Shown here in pieces: positions 1 to 8,763 of a DNA stretch of 64,000 nucleotides (positions are counted from its first letter, which is position 1; each line of letters begins with the position of its first letter). The stretch is from Rubripirellula amarantea (GTDB taxonomy: Bacteria; Planctomycetota; Planctomycetia; Pirellulales; Pirellulaceae). Position numbers and translations under genes: made by a program. The DNA lies in the NCBI RefSeq assembly GCF_007859865.1, contig NZ_SJPI01000001.1, forward strand, positions 3,037,406 to 3,101,405. The letters are read 5' to 3'. The notes beneath the pieces were generated by a model. It ran no database searches and was not told the origin of the DNA. It saw only the letters and a program-made list of their open reading frames with translations.

Positions 1-233
1 CGTCCCAACTCGACGAAGTCGAGGTAGGAATCTGTCGCGTTCCAACGCTTTCGCACGATCTTGATTTTCGGATCGATATCCTTGATTCGTTCGAACGTTC
101 CGTCGCTCGAATAGCCTTCCATCACGATGACCTCGTCGGCGAACTGGACATGGTGTTTAAGCATGCACTCTAAGTGATAGTCCAGTCGGATCGCATCTTT
201 AGCGACAGTATGAATTGATATTGTCTTAGTCAA
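1..233 (-). CDS. glycosyltransferase family 2, N-terminal part (cut by window edge)
   Basis: About 77 residues are readable before the window edge. They carry a GT-A style opening: an initial beta strand and helix, then DEVIVMEGYSSDGTFE, which matches the family 2 pattern of hydrophobic strand, acidic residue, and S-x-DGT. In most members the acidic pair is D-x-S; here the aligned stretch is EGYSSDG, a mild variant. The best start is a TTG that overlaps the TGA stop of the upstream flippase gene; the first in-frame ATG lies 23 codons later and would remove the first strand and helix. By context it adds a sugar in exopolysaccharide assembly. Donor and acceptor cannot be told from this fragment. 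Confidence 0.7.
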   Translation of the reverse strand, partial: MTKTISIHTVAKDAIRLDYHLECMLKHHVQFADEVIVMEGYSSDGTFERIKDIDPKIKIVRKRWNATDSYLDFVELG

Positions 234-1729
234 CTTACCGGGGCCTCGGTTCGTGGCAGAAATGCTTTGCGTCGCATCGGTTCTGTCAGACTTATACACT
301 CTTCCAACACCTCACGATTTAGGGTGTACGACAATGCAACATAGCTTGCAATTCCTACTAACACTTGTATCGCGAAGATCAACTTGAGGTCGATCGATGG
401 AAGTAGATAGGATGAGTAATGAGCAACAAGCCCCATCAGCATGCTGCATAGAATGCTGGGAGTGACTCGCGTCAGAAACGATGCAATCGAAATGGAAGCG
501 ATTCGAAACGCGATCAACAACCCAGGTATCGAGACCAAGGCCGTCGCAATCGAAAATGCAATCGCGACCCCTCGTGGACCAAAATGTGTCCCCGTAAGTA
601 GCGCGATGGTCGTAACGAGAGTTCCGATAGCTTGCCATGCAAACATAACGCCGGTTTTTCCCTTACTTTGAAAGATCATCGCAGATGTTGAACCAACCGC
701 TTCAATCATTGCGGCTGGTGCGAGTAGCAAAAAAATATCTGCGGTCGCCTCCCATTCGGAGCCAAAAAAGGCGTCGATAGCGACTCCGATCACTGCGAGA
801 ATCCCCGCGACCACGGGCATCGTCACGAACGCGACCATCGAGACAGTGTCGAGGTAAGCATCATTGAAGCGTTTCTTGTCGTCCTGCAACCGCGAGAACG
901 CAGGAAATGCCACCCGCTTGATTACCTCGCCGCAGCTTTGGACCGGTAGCATCATGAATCCGGCGGCCAACCCATAGATGCCGGCAGCCGACATCCCAAT
1001 AAACTTACCGATGATCAGGACATCCGCGTTTCTGTTGAGGTAATTCACGAACGTATACAACGTCAGGTAGCCACTGTAGGAGAAAATCTTGCGAATGTCA
1101 CCAAGCTTCGCCCGGACGCTGCCTATGTAATTCGAGATCCGCATGTAGGCGATCATCACCAACATTGACAGTATTAACCTGGGGAGAATCAAACTCCAAA
1201 CGCCAAAGTCCAGCAGCGCGAGAACGACCATCGCAACCGATGAGAGCAGCGTCTGCGCGATGTCGATTGCCGCGAGCACGTTAAAACGCATTTGCCGCTG
1301 AAGCAGCGAAGACGGTACCACGGCACACGCCGAAAAAACCAGCACGACGCTGACGATTCGAAGAAAGTATTCCAGTTCAGGGGTCGAAAACCAAAACGCG
1401 AGCGGCTTTGATGCGAGGTATAGTAGCCCTGAAGAAATGACTCCCACCACCATGTTGAAGACGAAGACCGAGTCGATAATACCCGTTTCCAATTCCTTTC
1501 GCTGAATGATTGCCGCGCCGGTTCCTCCGTTGGCGAAGATTTTGCCAAACGCGATAATGGCCCACAGAACACTCGCGATTCCGAAGTCCTGCGGGGTCAA
1601 CAGCGCAACCAAAACCGCGGAACTGGCCATGCGTGCTACGCGATCCGTGAACATCGCGATTCCCAGCCAAGCGGCGCCAGCAACGGTAGCGTCCTTTAAA
1701 CTGTTCGGTTGTGCGACTGCGGATGACAT
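230..1729 (-). CDS. Wzx-type polysaccharide flippase (MOP superfamily)
   Basis: This 499-residue protein is almost wholly hydrophobic, with about 12 to 14 membrane segments spaced as in the MOP (MATE/Wzx) superfamily. The stretch from residue about 14 (ATVAGAAWLG, then a GIASVLWAI segment) resembles WzxC/lipopolysaccharide biosynthesis proteins. Such proteins move lipid-linked oligosaccharide across the inner membrane. It is the only flippase candidate in the 20-kb sugar locus, which fits a Wzx/Wzy type route, although no Wzy polymerase is visible here. Its stop overlaps the likely TTG start of the following glycosyltransferase. The ATG at 1729 is well placed before the first amphipathic helix. 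Confidence 0.85.
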   Translation of the reverse strand: MSSAVAQPNSLKDATVAGAAWLGIAMFTDRVARMASSAVLVALLTPQDFGIASVLWAIIAFGKIFANGGTGAAIIQRKELETGIIDSVFVFNMVVGVISSGLLYLASKPLAFWFSTPELEYFLRIVSVVLVFSACAVVPSSLLQRQMRFNVLAAIDIAQTLLSSVAMVVLALLDFGVWSLILPRLILSMLVMIAYMRISNYIGSVRAKLGDIRKIFSYSGYLTLYTFVNYLNRNADVLIIGKFIGMSAAGIYGLAAGFMMLPVQSCGEVIKRVAFPAFSRLQDDKKRFNDAYLDTVSMVAFVTMPVVAGILAVIGVAIDAFFGSEWEATADIFLLLAPAAMIEAVGSTSAMIFQSKGKTGVMFAWQAIGTLVTTIALLTGTHFGPRGVAIAFSIATALVSIPGLLIAFRIASISIASFLTRVTPSILCSMLMGLVAHYSSYLLPSIDLKLIFAIQVLVGIASYVALSYTLNREVLEECISLTEPMRRKAFLPRTEAPVS

Positions 1730-1792
1730 CTGGTTTGAAGGATCACCGATTGCGATGCGGAAGAGCAGCCGAAGCCAAGGTACGCAAGATAT

Positions 1793-2926
1793 TCACTTTG
1801 CGGGCCTTGGCTTGGTTGCAACGATGTCACGAAGACGATGTCGGAGGACCGGTTCTAGGTAAACCGCCAAAACGAGCGAGACTAGAAGAACCAACACGGT
1901 AGTGATGGCAAGGCTCAATGCGTTTCCAAGCTCAGGAAACATCGAGTTCATGAGCATATACCCAACATTTTGATGCAGCAGATACAGCGGATAAGTTGCG
2001 GTTCCAAGTGTGGTCCAGAATAAAGGTATCCTTGAGACCCATCGGAACACCACCGGCACAAAGGCACAATAGATTGTCGTGACCAAACCAACAACAATCA
2101 ATGGGTTCAGGGTCTCACCATAGCGGTCACTCAACACTGCGGCCTTCTGGATGGCGTAGTAGTTTGCCGCCAACATCGAGAGCACGATTCCGCTAATCCG
2201 TGTGATGCTTGGACCGTCACGATAACAGAGGAAGAATAGGATTCCCCCAACGAACAGCGGAGCGTATTGGGCTAGTACCATTTGGCTGATGGTGAAGCTG
2301 GGAAAAACGATTAACAGACCTGAAAGAACGAGCCAAAGGTAGGCTAGGTATTCAAGCCGATCGATCTGCCTCAGCCAGATGCAGATGCCAACAAAACAAT
2401 AGAACTGGATCTCAACGTATAACGACCAATAAACACCGTCGATTGAGTTGAAGCCCACGAATTGCGCAAGCAAAGTCAAATTCACGAGATAGGTCAAAAT
2501 ATCGGCATTGTACCGCTCGCCACCTAATAGTTCAGTCACAACAAAGGTGATCGAACAGCAGATCCAAAATGCCGGATATAGGCGAATCGCCCTTGAAATG
2601 GCGAACTTTCGGATGCTGCGATCAAACGCTGTGTATGCGATGACAAAACCGCTAATCACAAAGAAAAATTCAACGCCCAGATAGCCATACCTGACAACAC
2701 CATGCAAAGAGGGGAGCGAAACGTCGCACAAGTTGCCTGCCGCATTCCCGCGAAACGCATAGTGATACATCACTACTGCCAGTGCAGCGACCACCCGAAA
2801 TACATCAAGCAAGACAACACGATCCCGATTGCATTTCGCCGGGATGTAGTTGGTTGCACTCTCCACTTCGTCGGACAATCTGGGGTTTGTAACCAGAATT
2901 GCAGGCAAAGCACGTGATCCACTCAA
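1793..2926 (-). CDS. acyltransferase family 3 (OafA/YrhL type) membrane O-acyltransferase
   Basis: 377 residues. The segment RVVAALAVVMYHYAF near residues 44-58 has the conserved Arg and His of the acyltransferase-3 family, followed by GYLGVEFFFVISGFV, another hallmark. About ten membrane helices follow. Family members move acetyl or other acyl groups onto surface sugars from the cytoplasmic side. The start is a TTG whose bases overlap the TGA of the upstream SGNH hydrolase gene, so the two are probably translationally coupled. AT3 and SGNH domains are often fused in OafA-like proteins; here they are adjacent separate genes, which suggests they work as a pair on the same polymer. Confidence 0.85.
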   Translation of the reverse strand: MSGSRALPAILVTNPRLSDEVESATNYIPAKCNRDRVVLLDVFRVVAALAVVMYHYAFRGNAAGNLCDVSLPSLHGVVRYGYLGVEFFFVISGFVIAYTAFDRSIRKFAISRAIRLYPAFWICCSITFVVTELLGGERYNADILTYLVNLTLLAQFVGFNSIDGVYWSLYVEIQFYCFVGICIWLRQIDRLEYLAYLWLVLSGLLIVFPSFTISQMVLAQYAPLFVGGILFFLCYRDGPSITRISGIVLSMLAANYYAIQKAAVLSDRYGETLNPLIVVGLVTTIYCAFVPVVFRWVSRIPLFWTTLGTATYPLYLLHQNVGYMLMNSMFPELGNALSLAITTVLVLLVSLVLAVYLEPVLRHRLRDIVATKPRPAK

Positions 2927-3687
2927 TGTGCTGTTTGTGATCCTATGTTCGCCTGGTCACTCACTTTTCTTTCTGGTGATTCAGGCAGCGAACGTGCAAG
3001 CTGGTCAATCCATATGGCATACCCTTTTCGACTTAGGTGAATTCCGTCTCCAGTGTGATATGGGTCTGCAAGTCCGTTGCTTTGATCAACTAACTTTTTA
3101 CCGACATCAACAAATCCACACTTTTCATTTATGTTGGCCATATTTTTTAGTTCGCGGTTGATGGACTGAATTCTTAAATTATCACCCATCCGATCGCTTG
3201 TCTTTTCATCGATGGGCAGAATTGCGCTGATTAAAATCCACGGTACGTGTTCAAGACGCGACAGAATCTCCTGGAAATTGTCAACGATCTCTCGATCGTT
3301 TCTCACCTTTAGGTCGTTGACACCAATTGCTAGAACGAGGCAACGTGAGCGACCAAGTGATTCGTAAATCGGCAGTCTTTGAAGCACTCCGCTCGTCGTA
3401 TCATGCCCAATACCGTAGTTGACTGCATACGGCGTTATAGCCGTCACAGCAAGCCCCTGGGTGATGGAGTCGCCGATAAAAACAACGGCACCTGGTGGCA
3501 AGTGCGGATCAATCCGTGAGTGAAACGAAACCATCTGACGATAATGCTCGGATGCGACTGAGGCCCCATCGTCGAAGCGGCATAGGAATGCGGTGAATAT
3601 GCCACCCGTCAGCGCCGCTGAGATCACTGCGACACGCCACATATTTTTACTAAGTTTGAACTCGGGTTTCGTTTGAACAATTGCCAT
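2923..3687 (-). CDS. SGNH/GDSL-family hydrolase, membrane anchored
   Basis: 254 residues with one N-terminal membrane segment (about 18-36), so the catalytic part probably faces the periplasm. SGNH blocks are all visible: VVFIGDSITQG with the nucleophile Ser74, the oxyanion Gly in block II, GVND (122-125) with the block III Asn, and DGIHLSRKGY with Asp214 and His217. Families with these blocks act as carbohydrate O-acetyl esterases or as SGNH partners of acyltransferase-3 proteins. It overlaps the acyltransferase-3 gene by 4 bases. I infer it helps place or remove acyl groups on the exported polymer; the direction of the reaction cannot be decided. Confidence 0.85.
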   Translation of the reverse strand: MAIVQTKPEFKLSKNMWRVAVISAALTGGIFTAFLCRFDDGASVASEHYRQMVSFHSRIDPHLPPGAVVFIGDSITQGLAVTAITPYAVNYGIGHDTTSGVLQRLPIYESLGRSRCLVLAIGVNDLKVRNDREIVDNFQEILSRLEHVPWILISAILPIDEKTSDRMGDNLRIQSINRELKNMANINEKCGFVDVGKKLVDQSNGLADPYHTGDGIHLSRKGYAIWIDQLARSLPESPERKVSDQANIGSQTAH

Positions 3688-3734
3688 GCAAACATCAACA
3701 AGCCTCGTTAGCCAGCAGTGGTCGAACGAAAGAT

Positions 3735-5624
3735 TCAGATAGCATTGAATGCATACTCGCCCTTTCGTTGCTTGGTGTTTTCAGCAAGATTCGGATGGGG
3801 CACTAGGCACGATCCGATCGCGAGGTAGTCGATGTTTCCGAGCAAGAAAGCTCGCACCGCGTCGGCCGGTGAGCAGACGATCGGCTCTTCGTGCATGTTG
3901 AAACTGGTGTTGATCAAGACCGGAATGCTTGTGAGTGATTCGTAATGCGCGAGTATCTTGTAAAAACTCTCATTCGATTCAGGAGTGACGAGCTGCGGTC
4001 GGGCGGTTCCATCAATGTGGACGGCTGCCGGGCTGTGGCGTTTCATTTCGTCGGTACAGTCAAACGTGATCGTCATATACTCTGACGTTTTTTCGCATCC
4101 ATCCATCTCGATAAACAAGTCATTCGCCCTTTCGCCCAGGCAAGCCGGGGCAAACGGCATGAATTCTGTGCGGCCGAGTTGATTGTTCAACCATTGATTG
4201 ACTTCGGGTTCACGGGCGTGATAAAGAATCGACCGGTTGCCCAATGCGCGTGGACCATATTCCATCCGCCCATTGAATCTCGCAACGATGTGGTTTTCCG
4301 ACAGTACCTCCGCGATTCGTTGCTCGATCTCGTCGTGCTGTTCGTATTCGAGGTTCTCTGCGTCGAGGGCTTCTTGGATTTCGTTCTCGGAATAGTCCGG
4401 TCCGTAATAAACGTTTGATACTTCTGCGACACCAGCACCTGCTTTCTCGTTGCCAAGGGCGAGCAGAGCCGCACCTGTCGCGCATCCTCCATCGCCCATG
4501 TTGGGATAGACAAACGCCGAATCGATTCCATCGATCTCGAACAGGCGCTGGTTGAGCTTTACGTTCGCGTGAACGCCTCCCGACATGACAAGGCGTTTCA
4601 GGCCTGTTTTTGCTTGCCAGTAGCGAAGGCTCTCTACGGCCACTTTCTCAAGGACGTATTGGTACGCCGCTGCGACGTCTCGCTTCGAGAAGTGCATTGC
4701 TAGTGCTCGCCCAAACAACACGTTCTGTGCGCCCAGAATCTTGATGTCGCCGTCTTCGACCAAGAACCGGCTGTAAAGTAAGTCGCCCAGCAATTGCGGG
4801 TCGCCGTAAGAAGCCAAACCCACGATTTTTCCTTCATGGCGACTAGGCCGGAATCCGAGAGCGCTAGTCACCTGTTCGTAGAATATGCCGAGCGAGTAGG
4901 GGAACTTATATCGGTGCAGACATTGGATCCCATTCTTATCGGCGGTGTAGACTGCGCCACAGCAACCCGATCCGTATCCATCAAGAACCACGACCAGCGA
5001 GTCAGCGAAGCCAGATGCGTAGAACGAGTTTGCTGCGTGGGTGTCGTGATGTTGAAACCGTTGAAGCTTGTCGCCGATTCCCAGTTCGCCCAACCGCCTG
5101 GTCAACAAATCACTCCATTGATGATGGTCATGGATTGCAGTGTCGATCCATTGGTTGAAATAGTGTCGGTGAGCCGCAAGATCCCATCGTCCGCTTCTGG
5201 CAGCCCGCTCGTAAACGAAGGACTTGGACCAAGTCTTGGCTGGCATGAACTCCATTGCGAGATCGTCGAGTCCAGGGATTTTCGTTGGCGGAGAAAATGG
5301 CGTCTTGTCTCGAACCAATTGCTGGTAGCGTTCGCTAGATTGGCCAAGTCGCTTTGCCGATTGCACTATGCGATCCTGAGCGGCCGCATCACGGATGAGA
5401 CGTTCTTCTTCGCTACCTTCAAAGAATGGATAGGCGACGACATCAATGTCGCTCAATTGCCAACCGGTTCGCTGCAGCCCAAGTTTCAGTGCTCTTTCCG
5501 GAAACCCGTCCTGTAATTTCTTCCGCGAAAGCCTTTCTTCCCCACAGGCGAACAAAACACGTCCGTCTTCCACAAAAGAAACGGTCGAGTCTTTGTCTAA
5601 CGGACTAATTCCCAGAATGCGCAT
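3735..5624 (-). CDS. NodU/CmcH-family carbamoyltransferase
   Basis: About 629 residues from the internal ATG (MRILGISPLD). An upstream in-frame ATG at 5654 exists, but the internal one starts exactly where the family does and reduces overlap with the preceding gene to 20 bases. The N-terminal part is the TsaD-like carbamoyl-adenylate domain (GYGSGCCGAVY; SGGVHANVKLN; MGDGGCATGAALLA); the C-terminal part has RMEYGPRALGNRSIL and FMPFAPACL, typical of NodU, CmcH and TobZ. These enzymes make carbamoyl-adenylate from carbamoyl phosphate and ATP and pass the carbamoyl group to a hydroxyl, often of a sugar. In this locus the acceptor is probably a sugar of the exopolysaccharide (inference). Confidence 0.9.
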   Translation of the reverse strand: MRILGISPLDKDSTVSFVEDGRVLFACGEERLSRKKLQDGFPERALKLGLQRTGWQLSDIDVVAYPFFEGSEEERLIRDAAAQDRIVQSAKRLGQSSERYQQLVRDKTPFSPPTKIPGLDDLAMEFMPAKTWSKSFVYERAARSGRWDLAAHRHYFNQWIDTAIHDHHQWSDLLTRRLGELGIGDKLQRFQHHDTHAANSFYASGFADSLVVVLDGYGSGCCGAVYTADKNGIQCLHRYKFPYSLGIFYEQVTSALGFRPSRHEGKIVGLASYGDPQLLGDLLYSRFLVEDGDIKILGAQNVLFGRALAMHFSKRDVAAAYQYVLEKVAVESLRYWQAKTGLKRLVMSGGVHANVKLNQRLFEIDGIDSAFVYPNMGDGGCATGAALLALGNEKAGAGVAEVSNVYYGPDYSENEIQEALDAENLEYEQHDEIEQRIAEVLSENHIVARFNGRMEYGPRALGNRSILYHAREPEVNQWLNNQLGRTEFMPFAPACLGERANDLFIEMDGCEKTSEYMTITFDCTDEMKRHSPAAVHIDGTARPQLVTPESNESFYKILAHYESLTSIPVLINTSFNMHEEPIVCSPADAVRAFLLGNIDYLAIGSCLVPHPNLAENTKQRKGEYAFNAI

Positions 5625-6585
5625 GATATTCCGATTCCAAATGGTGTGCGACATCAGTGATGGTCGACGGTGAACACTCAGCCCAAGGCTTCAACAGATT
5701 GACTGCCTTTTCCAATCGATCGTAAACACGCTTCAGGTCAGACGCGGTTCGGACGTATGGATTGAGTCCAGCAACGAGTGATGAGGAGTGCATGGTAAAA
5801 TTGATACATTGCAAGCCTGAATTGCGAAGGACGGGCAACAGCAACTCAAGAGAATCTCCAAGCGGATGCTCAAGATTCAACCAAACGCGTTTCACAGCCG
5901 TACGCTCCGCAATGCCAATCAATCGCAAGTGTTTCAGGCTGGTTCGTTCACAGACTTGATAGAAACGGCTCCAGAACCACCAAGGTTTCCGAGTGAATGC
6001 TAACGTCAGCGGTATTTCCCAAAGCCCCATGGACTGATCGCCCATTGAGCGGCGACGCGGCGTCAAGTCGCGCGTTCGAAAGTCCGGTGCTCCGTGATCA
6101 TCCCAAGTCGTGAAAGGCAACACCGAGGCGTCTGCAATGCACCCATGTTGAAATAGGAAATCCTGAATCCAATCACTCGTCGAATACCGACCGCCTCGAA
6201 AGCTAGTGGCCGAGAGATCGTTTTCCTCAAAGGCGCGTAACACAGTGCTCAGTTTCTCAATAGCGAGCTCTCGAGACAGATTGTGCAGGAAGCTATGTTG
6301 CACTTCGACAACGTCCTCTTCAGCAAGAGGCGGCGTATTCCAAGGATGGATGTGAAGTCCTATTTCCACATTTGGGTTCTTGCTCAATGACCGAATCGTT
6401 TGGGCGGATTTCGGGTCCTTTAAAACCGCATGATTGACGAAGTAGGTGACGCATACTCCTAGTCGATCACAAGTTTTCTGAAACTCGGTGAGTGCATCGA
6501 TGTTAGCAACCGATTCGTTATCAGTGCGAAAATCGGAAGCCCAATCCCACTCCTCTTCTGTGTCAACTGTGATCGTATACAGCAT
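5605..6585 (-). CDS. NodB-like polysaccharide deacetylase family protein
   Basis: 326 residues. It begins with a strand ending in DTEEEWDW, giving the catalytic/metal Asp of the NodB fold; GLHIHPWNTPPL supplies the paired His of motif 2; SFRGGRYS resembles motif 3 (R-x-x-G/F). It is a single-domain protein without an obvious signal peptide, so it may act in the cytoplasm on lipid-linked sugars, or it may be a family member with another substrate. It is distinct from the deacetylase domain fused to the sugar transferase further upstream in the operon. The gene overlaps the carbamoyltransferase start by 20 bases. Confidence 0.8.
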   Translation of the reverse strand: MLYTITVDTEEEWDWASDFRTDNESVANIDALTEFQKTCDRLGVCVTYFVNHAVLKDPKSAQTIRSLSKNPNVEIGLHIHPWNTPPLAEEDVVEVQHSFLHNLSRELAIEKLSTVLRAFEENDLSATSFRGGRYSTSDWIQDFLFQHGCIADASVLPFTTWDDHGAPDFRTRDLTPRRRSMGDQSMGLWEIPLTLAFTRKPWWFWSRFYQVCERTSLKHLRLIGIAERTAVKRVWLNLEHPLGDSLELLLPVLRNSGLQCINFTMHSSSLVAGLNPYVRTASDLKRVYDRLEKAVNLLKPWAECSPSTITDVAHHLESEYHAHSGN

Positions 6586-6778
6586 TACGATAGGGCAATG
6601 ACATTCGGCAAGTCCGCCACCGTGTCGGTGCGTGCGACTTCGGCTCGTATAGATAGAATTATGATCATGTTCGTTTTGTCAGCGCGGACTCCGTCCACTT
6701 GGGTGACAGAGCACCTTTCAAGCGGTTGATTTTAGTTGGGTTTGAATGGTTGATCAGGGCCGGGGCCGCTGATGCGTT
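6586..6778. other. short intergenic gap inside the sugar locus
   Basis: About 190 bases separate the acetyltransferase and deacetylase genes. I see no gene in it and no clear terminator. It is the widest break between genes in the 230-20,885 run, so an internal promoter here is possible but not evident. Confidence 0.4.
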
Positions 6779-7504
6779 TTAACTGCGTTGGGTCAGCACT
6801 TTGGCTGGGTTGCCCGCTGCGATTCTTCGTGGTGGCAGGGGTTTGGTGACGATGCTGCCGGCACCGACGACGGTTTGATCGGCGACGTTGGCAAGCACAA
6901 TGCTGGCGGCGCCGATCCAACAATCGCGGCCAATATAAATCTGTTCTTGCCGTCCTGGTTGCAGACGGATCGGCGTGTCGAGTCGCTGGATTCCGTGCGT
7001 GTGTCGGCCGCTGGGGATCTGGACCGAGGGCCCAATCAATGTGTCTTTGTCAATCACGACAAGTCCAATCATGCATCGAGGTCCGATGTAAACGTTGTCG
7101 TGGATCTGTGCGCCGACTTTCGAGAACATCGTGCCGAAGCTGATCGTGGCACTCGGGTCGCAAAGCTTCAACGTGAACCGATAAAAGGCGACTCTTAGGT
7201 AGCTGCCGGTGGTTCCGGGCAGCAGCGACAACAGTTGCGAATGAGACTCAAGGGATGCGTCGGGCGACGTGATGCGACTGCCCAATCCAAACGAAATAAG
7301 CAGCGGCGACACAAGGATCACGCTGATGCCTCGGCACAAGGATTTAACTACTTGCTTGATCTTTGACCTCGCAGCCGAGGGCAAGTCTTGCTCTCGGGAA
7401 GCAAGGGGGTATTCGCGCGATAGACAATCACCAAGGCTTGCTTCGTCTCGATCGAAAAAACCGGGCGTTGCATTGCGAGTGGTCGTGGCATGCAGGTTAT
7501 TCAT
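6779..7504 (-). CDS. left-handed beta-helix (hexapeptide) acetyltransferase, WcaF-like
   Basis: 241 residues from the ATG at 7504, whose ATGA overlaps the stop of the upstream glycosyltransferase; an ATG 18 bases earlier would be inside that gene. The C-terminal half has hexapeptide-repeat coils (ISFGTMFSKVGAQIHDNVYI, GPRCMIGLVVIDKDTLI) ending in IAAGNPAKVL, a common signature of O-acetyltransferases such as WcaF/NodL. Such trimers use acetyl-CoA to acetylate sugars. The N-terminal 60 residues are variable and contain a hydrophobic stretch (GISVILVSPLLISFGLG) that may contact the membrane. Role here: decoration of the repeat unit (inference). Confidence 0.85.
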   Translation of the reverse strand: MNNLHATTTRNATPGFFDRDEASLGDCLSREYPLASREQDLPSAARSKIKQVVKSLCRGISVILVSPLLISFGLGSRITSPDASLESHSQLLSLLPGTTGSYLRVAFYRFTLKLCDPSATISFGTMFSKVGAQIHDNVYIGPRCMIGLVVIDKDTLIGPSVQIPSGRHTHGIQRLDTPIRLQPGRQEQIYIGRDCWIGAASIVLANVADQTVVGAGSIVTKPLPPRRIAAGNPAKVLTQRS

Positions 7505-8760
7505 TCGGTGCCTACCATGCATGTGGGGCTACTGGACGCGTTGTCGTGTCCAGCGTGGTGGCTGACTTGAAGCGGACGCGTCGTGTTCGATTCCGAAGCC
7601 GGCAAGGAGCGGTTGACGCAGTCGAGGTACAAGTCGCGGTACTTGGCGATGATGTCACTGAGTTCAAAATCAGCAATCACGCGCTGTCTTGCTGCGGTGC
7701 CCATCTCAATGCACAGAGACTTGTCGCTAAGCAGTTGGGTAAGGCGTGTGGCAAGGGCCGAATCATCGGCTCGTGGAACCAAGAATCCTTCGACTTCGTC
7801 ACGCACGTGCTCACCGTTTCCTCCGACGTCGGTGACCACGGCCGGGCATTGGCTCGCCATCGCTTCCAGCAAGGTCAACGATGCTGCTTCGCTGACGCTT
7901 GTCAAAGTGAAGCAGTCCACCGCTCGCAGGATCGAAGCGACATCGCTTCGGATGCCCCAGAACTCAATCGACGAGGCAAGGTCGCTGGATCCGGCATGCG
8001 TTTGGATGGCGGATTCGATGTTTTGGCGTTCCGGCCCGTCGCCCACCAGAAGCAGTTTTGCGTTGGGAACTTGCTGATGCACGCGAGCCCAGGCGCGTAT
8101 CAACGTCGAATGGTCTTTGACGGGATGGAACCTTGCAACGCAGGCGGCGTACGGACGATACAGGTCCAGCCCAAGTTGACGTCGCAGGTCCATTTGCGCA
8201 TCGTCGGTGCCTCGCGGCGGTAGTCCACACAGGTCGACGCCATTGCGTAATGTGAACGTTGATGGGAACCCTTCAATGTCCTGCACTGCCCGCGTGCTGA
8301 AGTCGCAGCATGCGGTTGCGGCGGTGCAGCAGTGTTGCAGCAGGTAACGATTGGCGAAGCGTCTTTTCTTCGAAACGACGTCAGGGTAGTGACGTCCATG
8401 CTCGGTGAAGATCACTTTCACGCCACTGCGGCCGCGGATTTTAGACAGTGCGGAATAAAAGAATGGTGTGTATTGATGAGCGTGCAAGACTTCGATGCGG
8501 CGAGATTTGACATCGGATGCCAGTCGCTTGGCAACGCTTAGATCGAGTCCAGGTTTGCGGTCAAGCACCACGACGGGCGTGCCTGCATCGCGAAGTTGCT
8601 GGCCGAGTTCGCCTAGCCCATCGAGGCAATAGACGGTTGCATCGATGTTGCCGCTGAGTCGCTCGATGATCTGTTTGACCAATACTTCGGCGCCTGCGAC
8701 TTGCATCTTGTGCATGACGAAGCCAACGCGAACCGGGGTAGCCACTTTTGAGGTGCGCAT
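7501..8760 (-). CDS. glycosyltransferase family 4 (GT-B)
   Basis: 419 residues with the two-Rossmann-domain GT-B plan. The N-terminal domain has VGFVMHKMQVAGAEVLVKQ, the glycine-rich acceptor loop seen in many GT4 enzymes; the C-terminal domain has KLLLVGDGPERQNIE and EAASLTLLEAMASQCPAVV, the nucleotide-sugar binding E-x7-E region. It starts 3 bases after the stop of the preceding sugar transferase gene and ends with a 4-base overlap with the acetyltransferase. It presumably adds one sugar of the repeat unit; the sugar is not predictable. Confidence 0.9.
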   Translation of the reverse strand: MRTSKVATPVRVGFVMHKMQVAGAEVLVKQIIERLSGNIDATVYCLDGLGELGQQLRDAGTPVVVLDRKPGLDLSVAKRLASDVKSRRIEVLHAHQYTPFFYSALSKIRGRSGVKVIFTEHGRHYPDVVSKKRRFANRYLLQHCCTAATACCDFSTRAVQDIEGFPSTFTLRNGVDLCGLPPRGTDDAQMDLRRQLGLDLYRPYAACVARFHPVKDHSTLIRAWARVHQQVPNAKLLLVGDGPERQNIESAIQTHAGSSDLASSIEFWGIRSDVASILRAVDCFTLTSVSEAASLTLLEAMASQCPAVVTDVGGNGEHVRDEVEGFLVPRADDSALATRLTQLLSDKSLCIEMGTAARQRVIADFELSDIIAKYRDLYLDCVNRSLPASESNTTRPLQVSHHAGHDNASSSPTCMVGTE

Positions 8761-8763
8761 GTC

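Noticed and set aside
4794-5516. 240-codon plus-strand open frame
   Set aside because: Antisense to the carbamoyltransferase, no ribosome binding site and no protein-like text.
7363-8223. 286-codon plus-strand open frame
   Set aside because: Antisense shadow of the GT4 and acetyltransferase genes.
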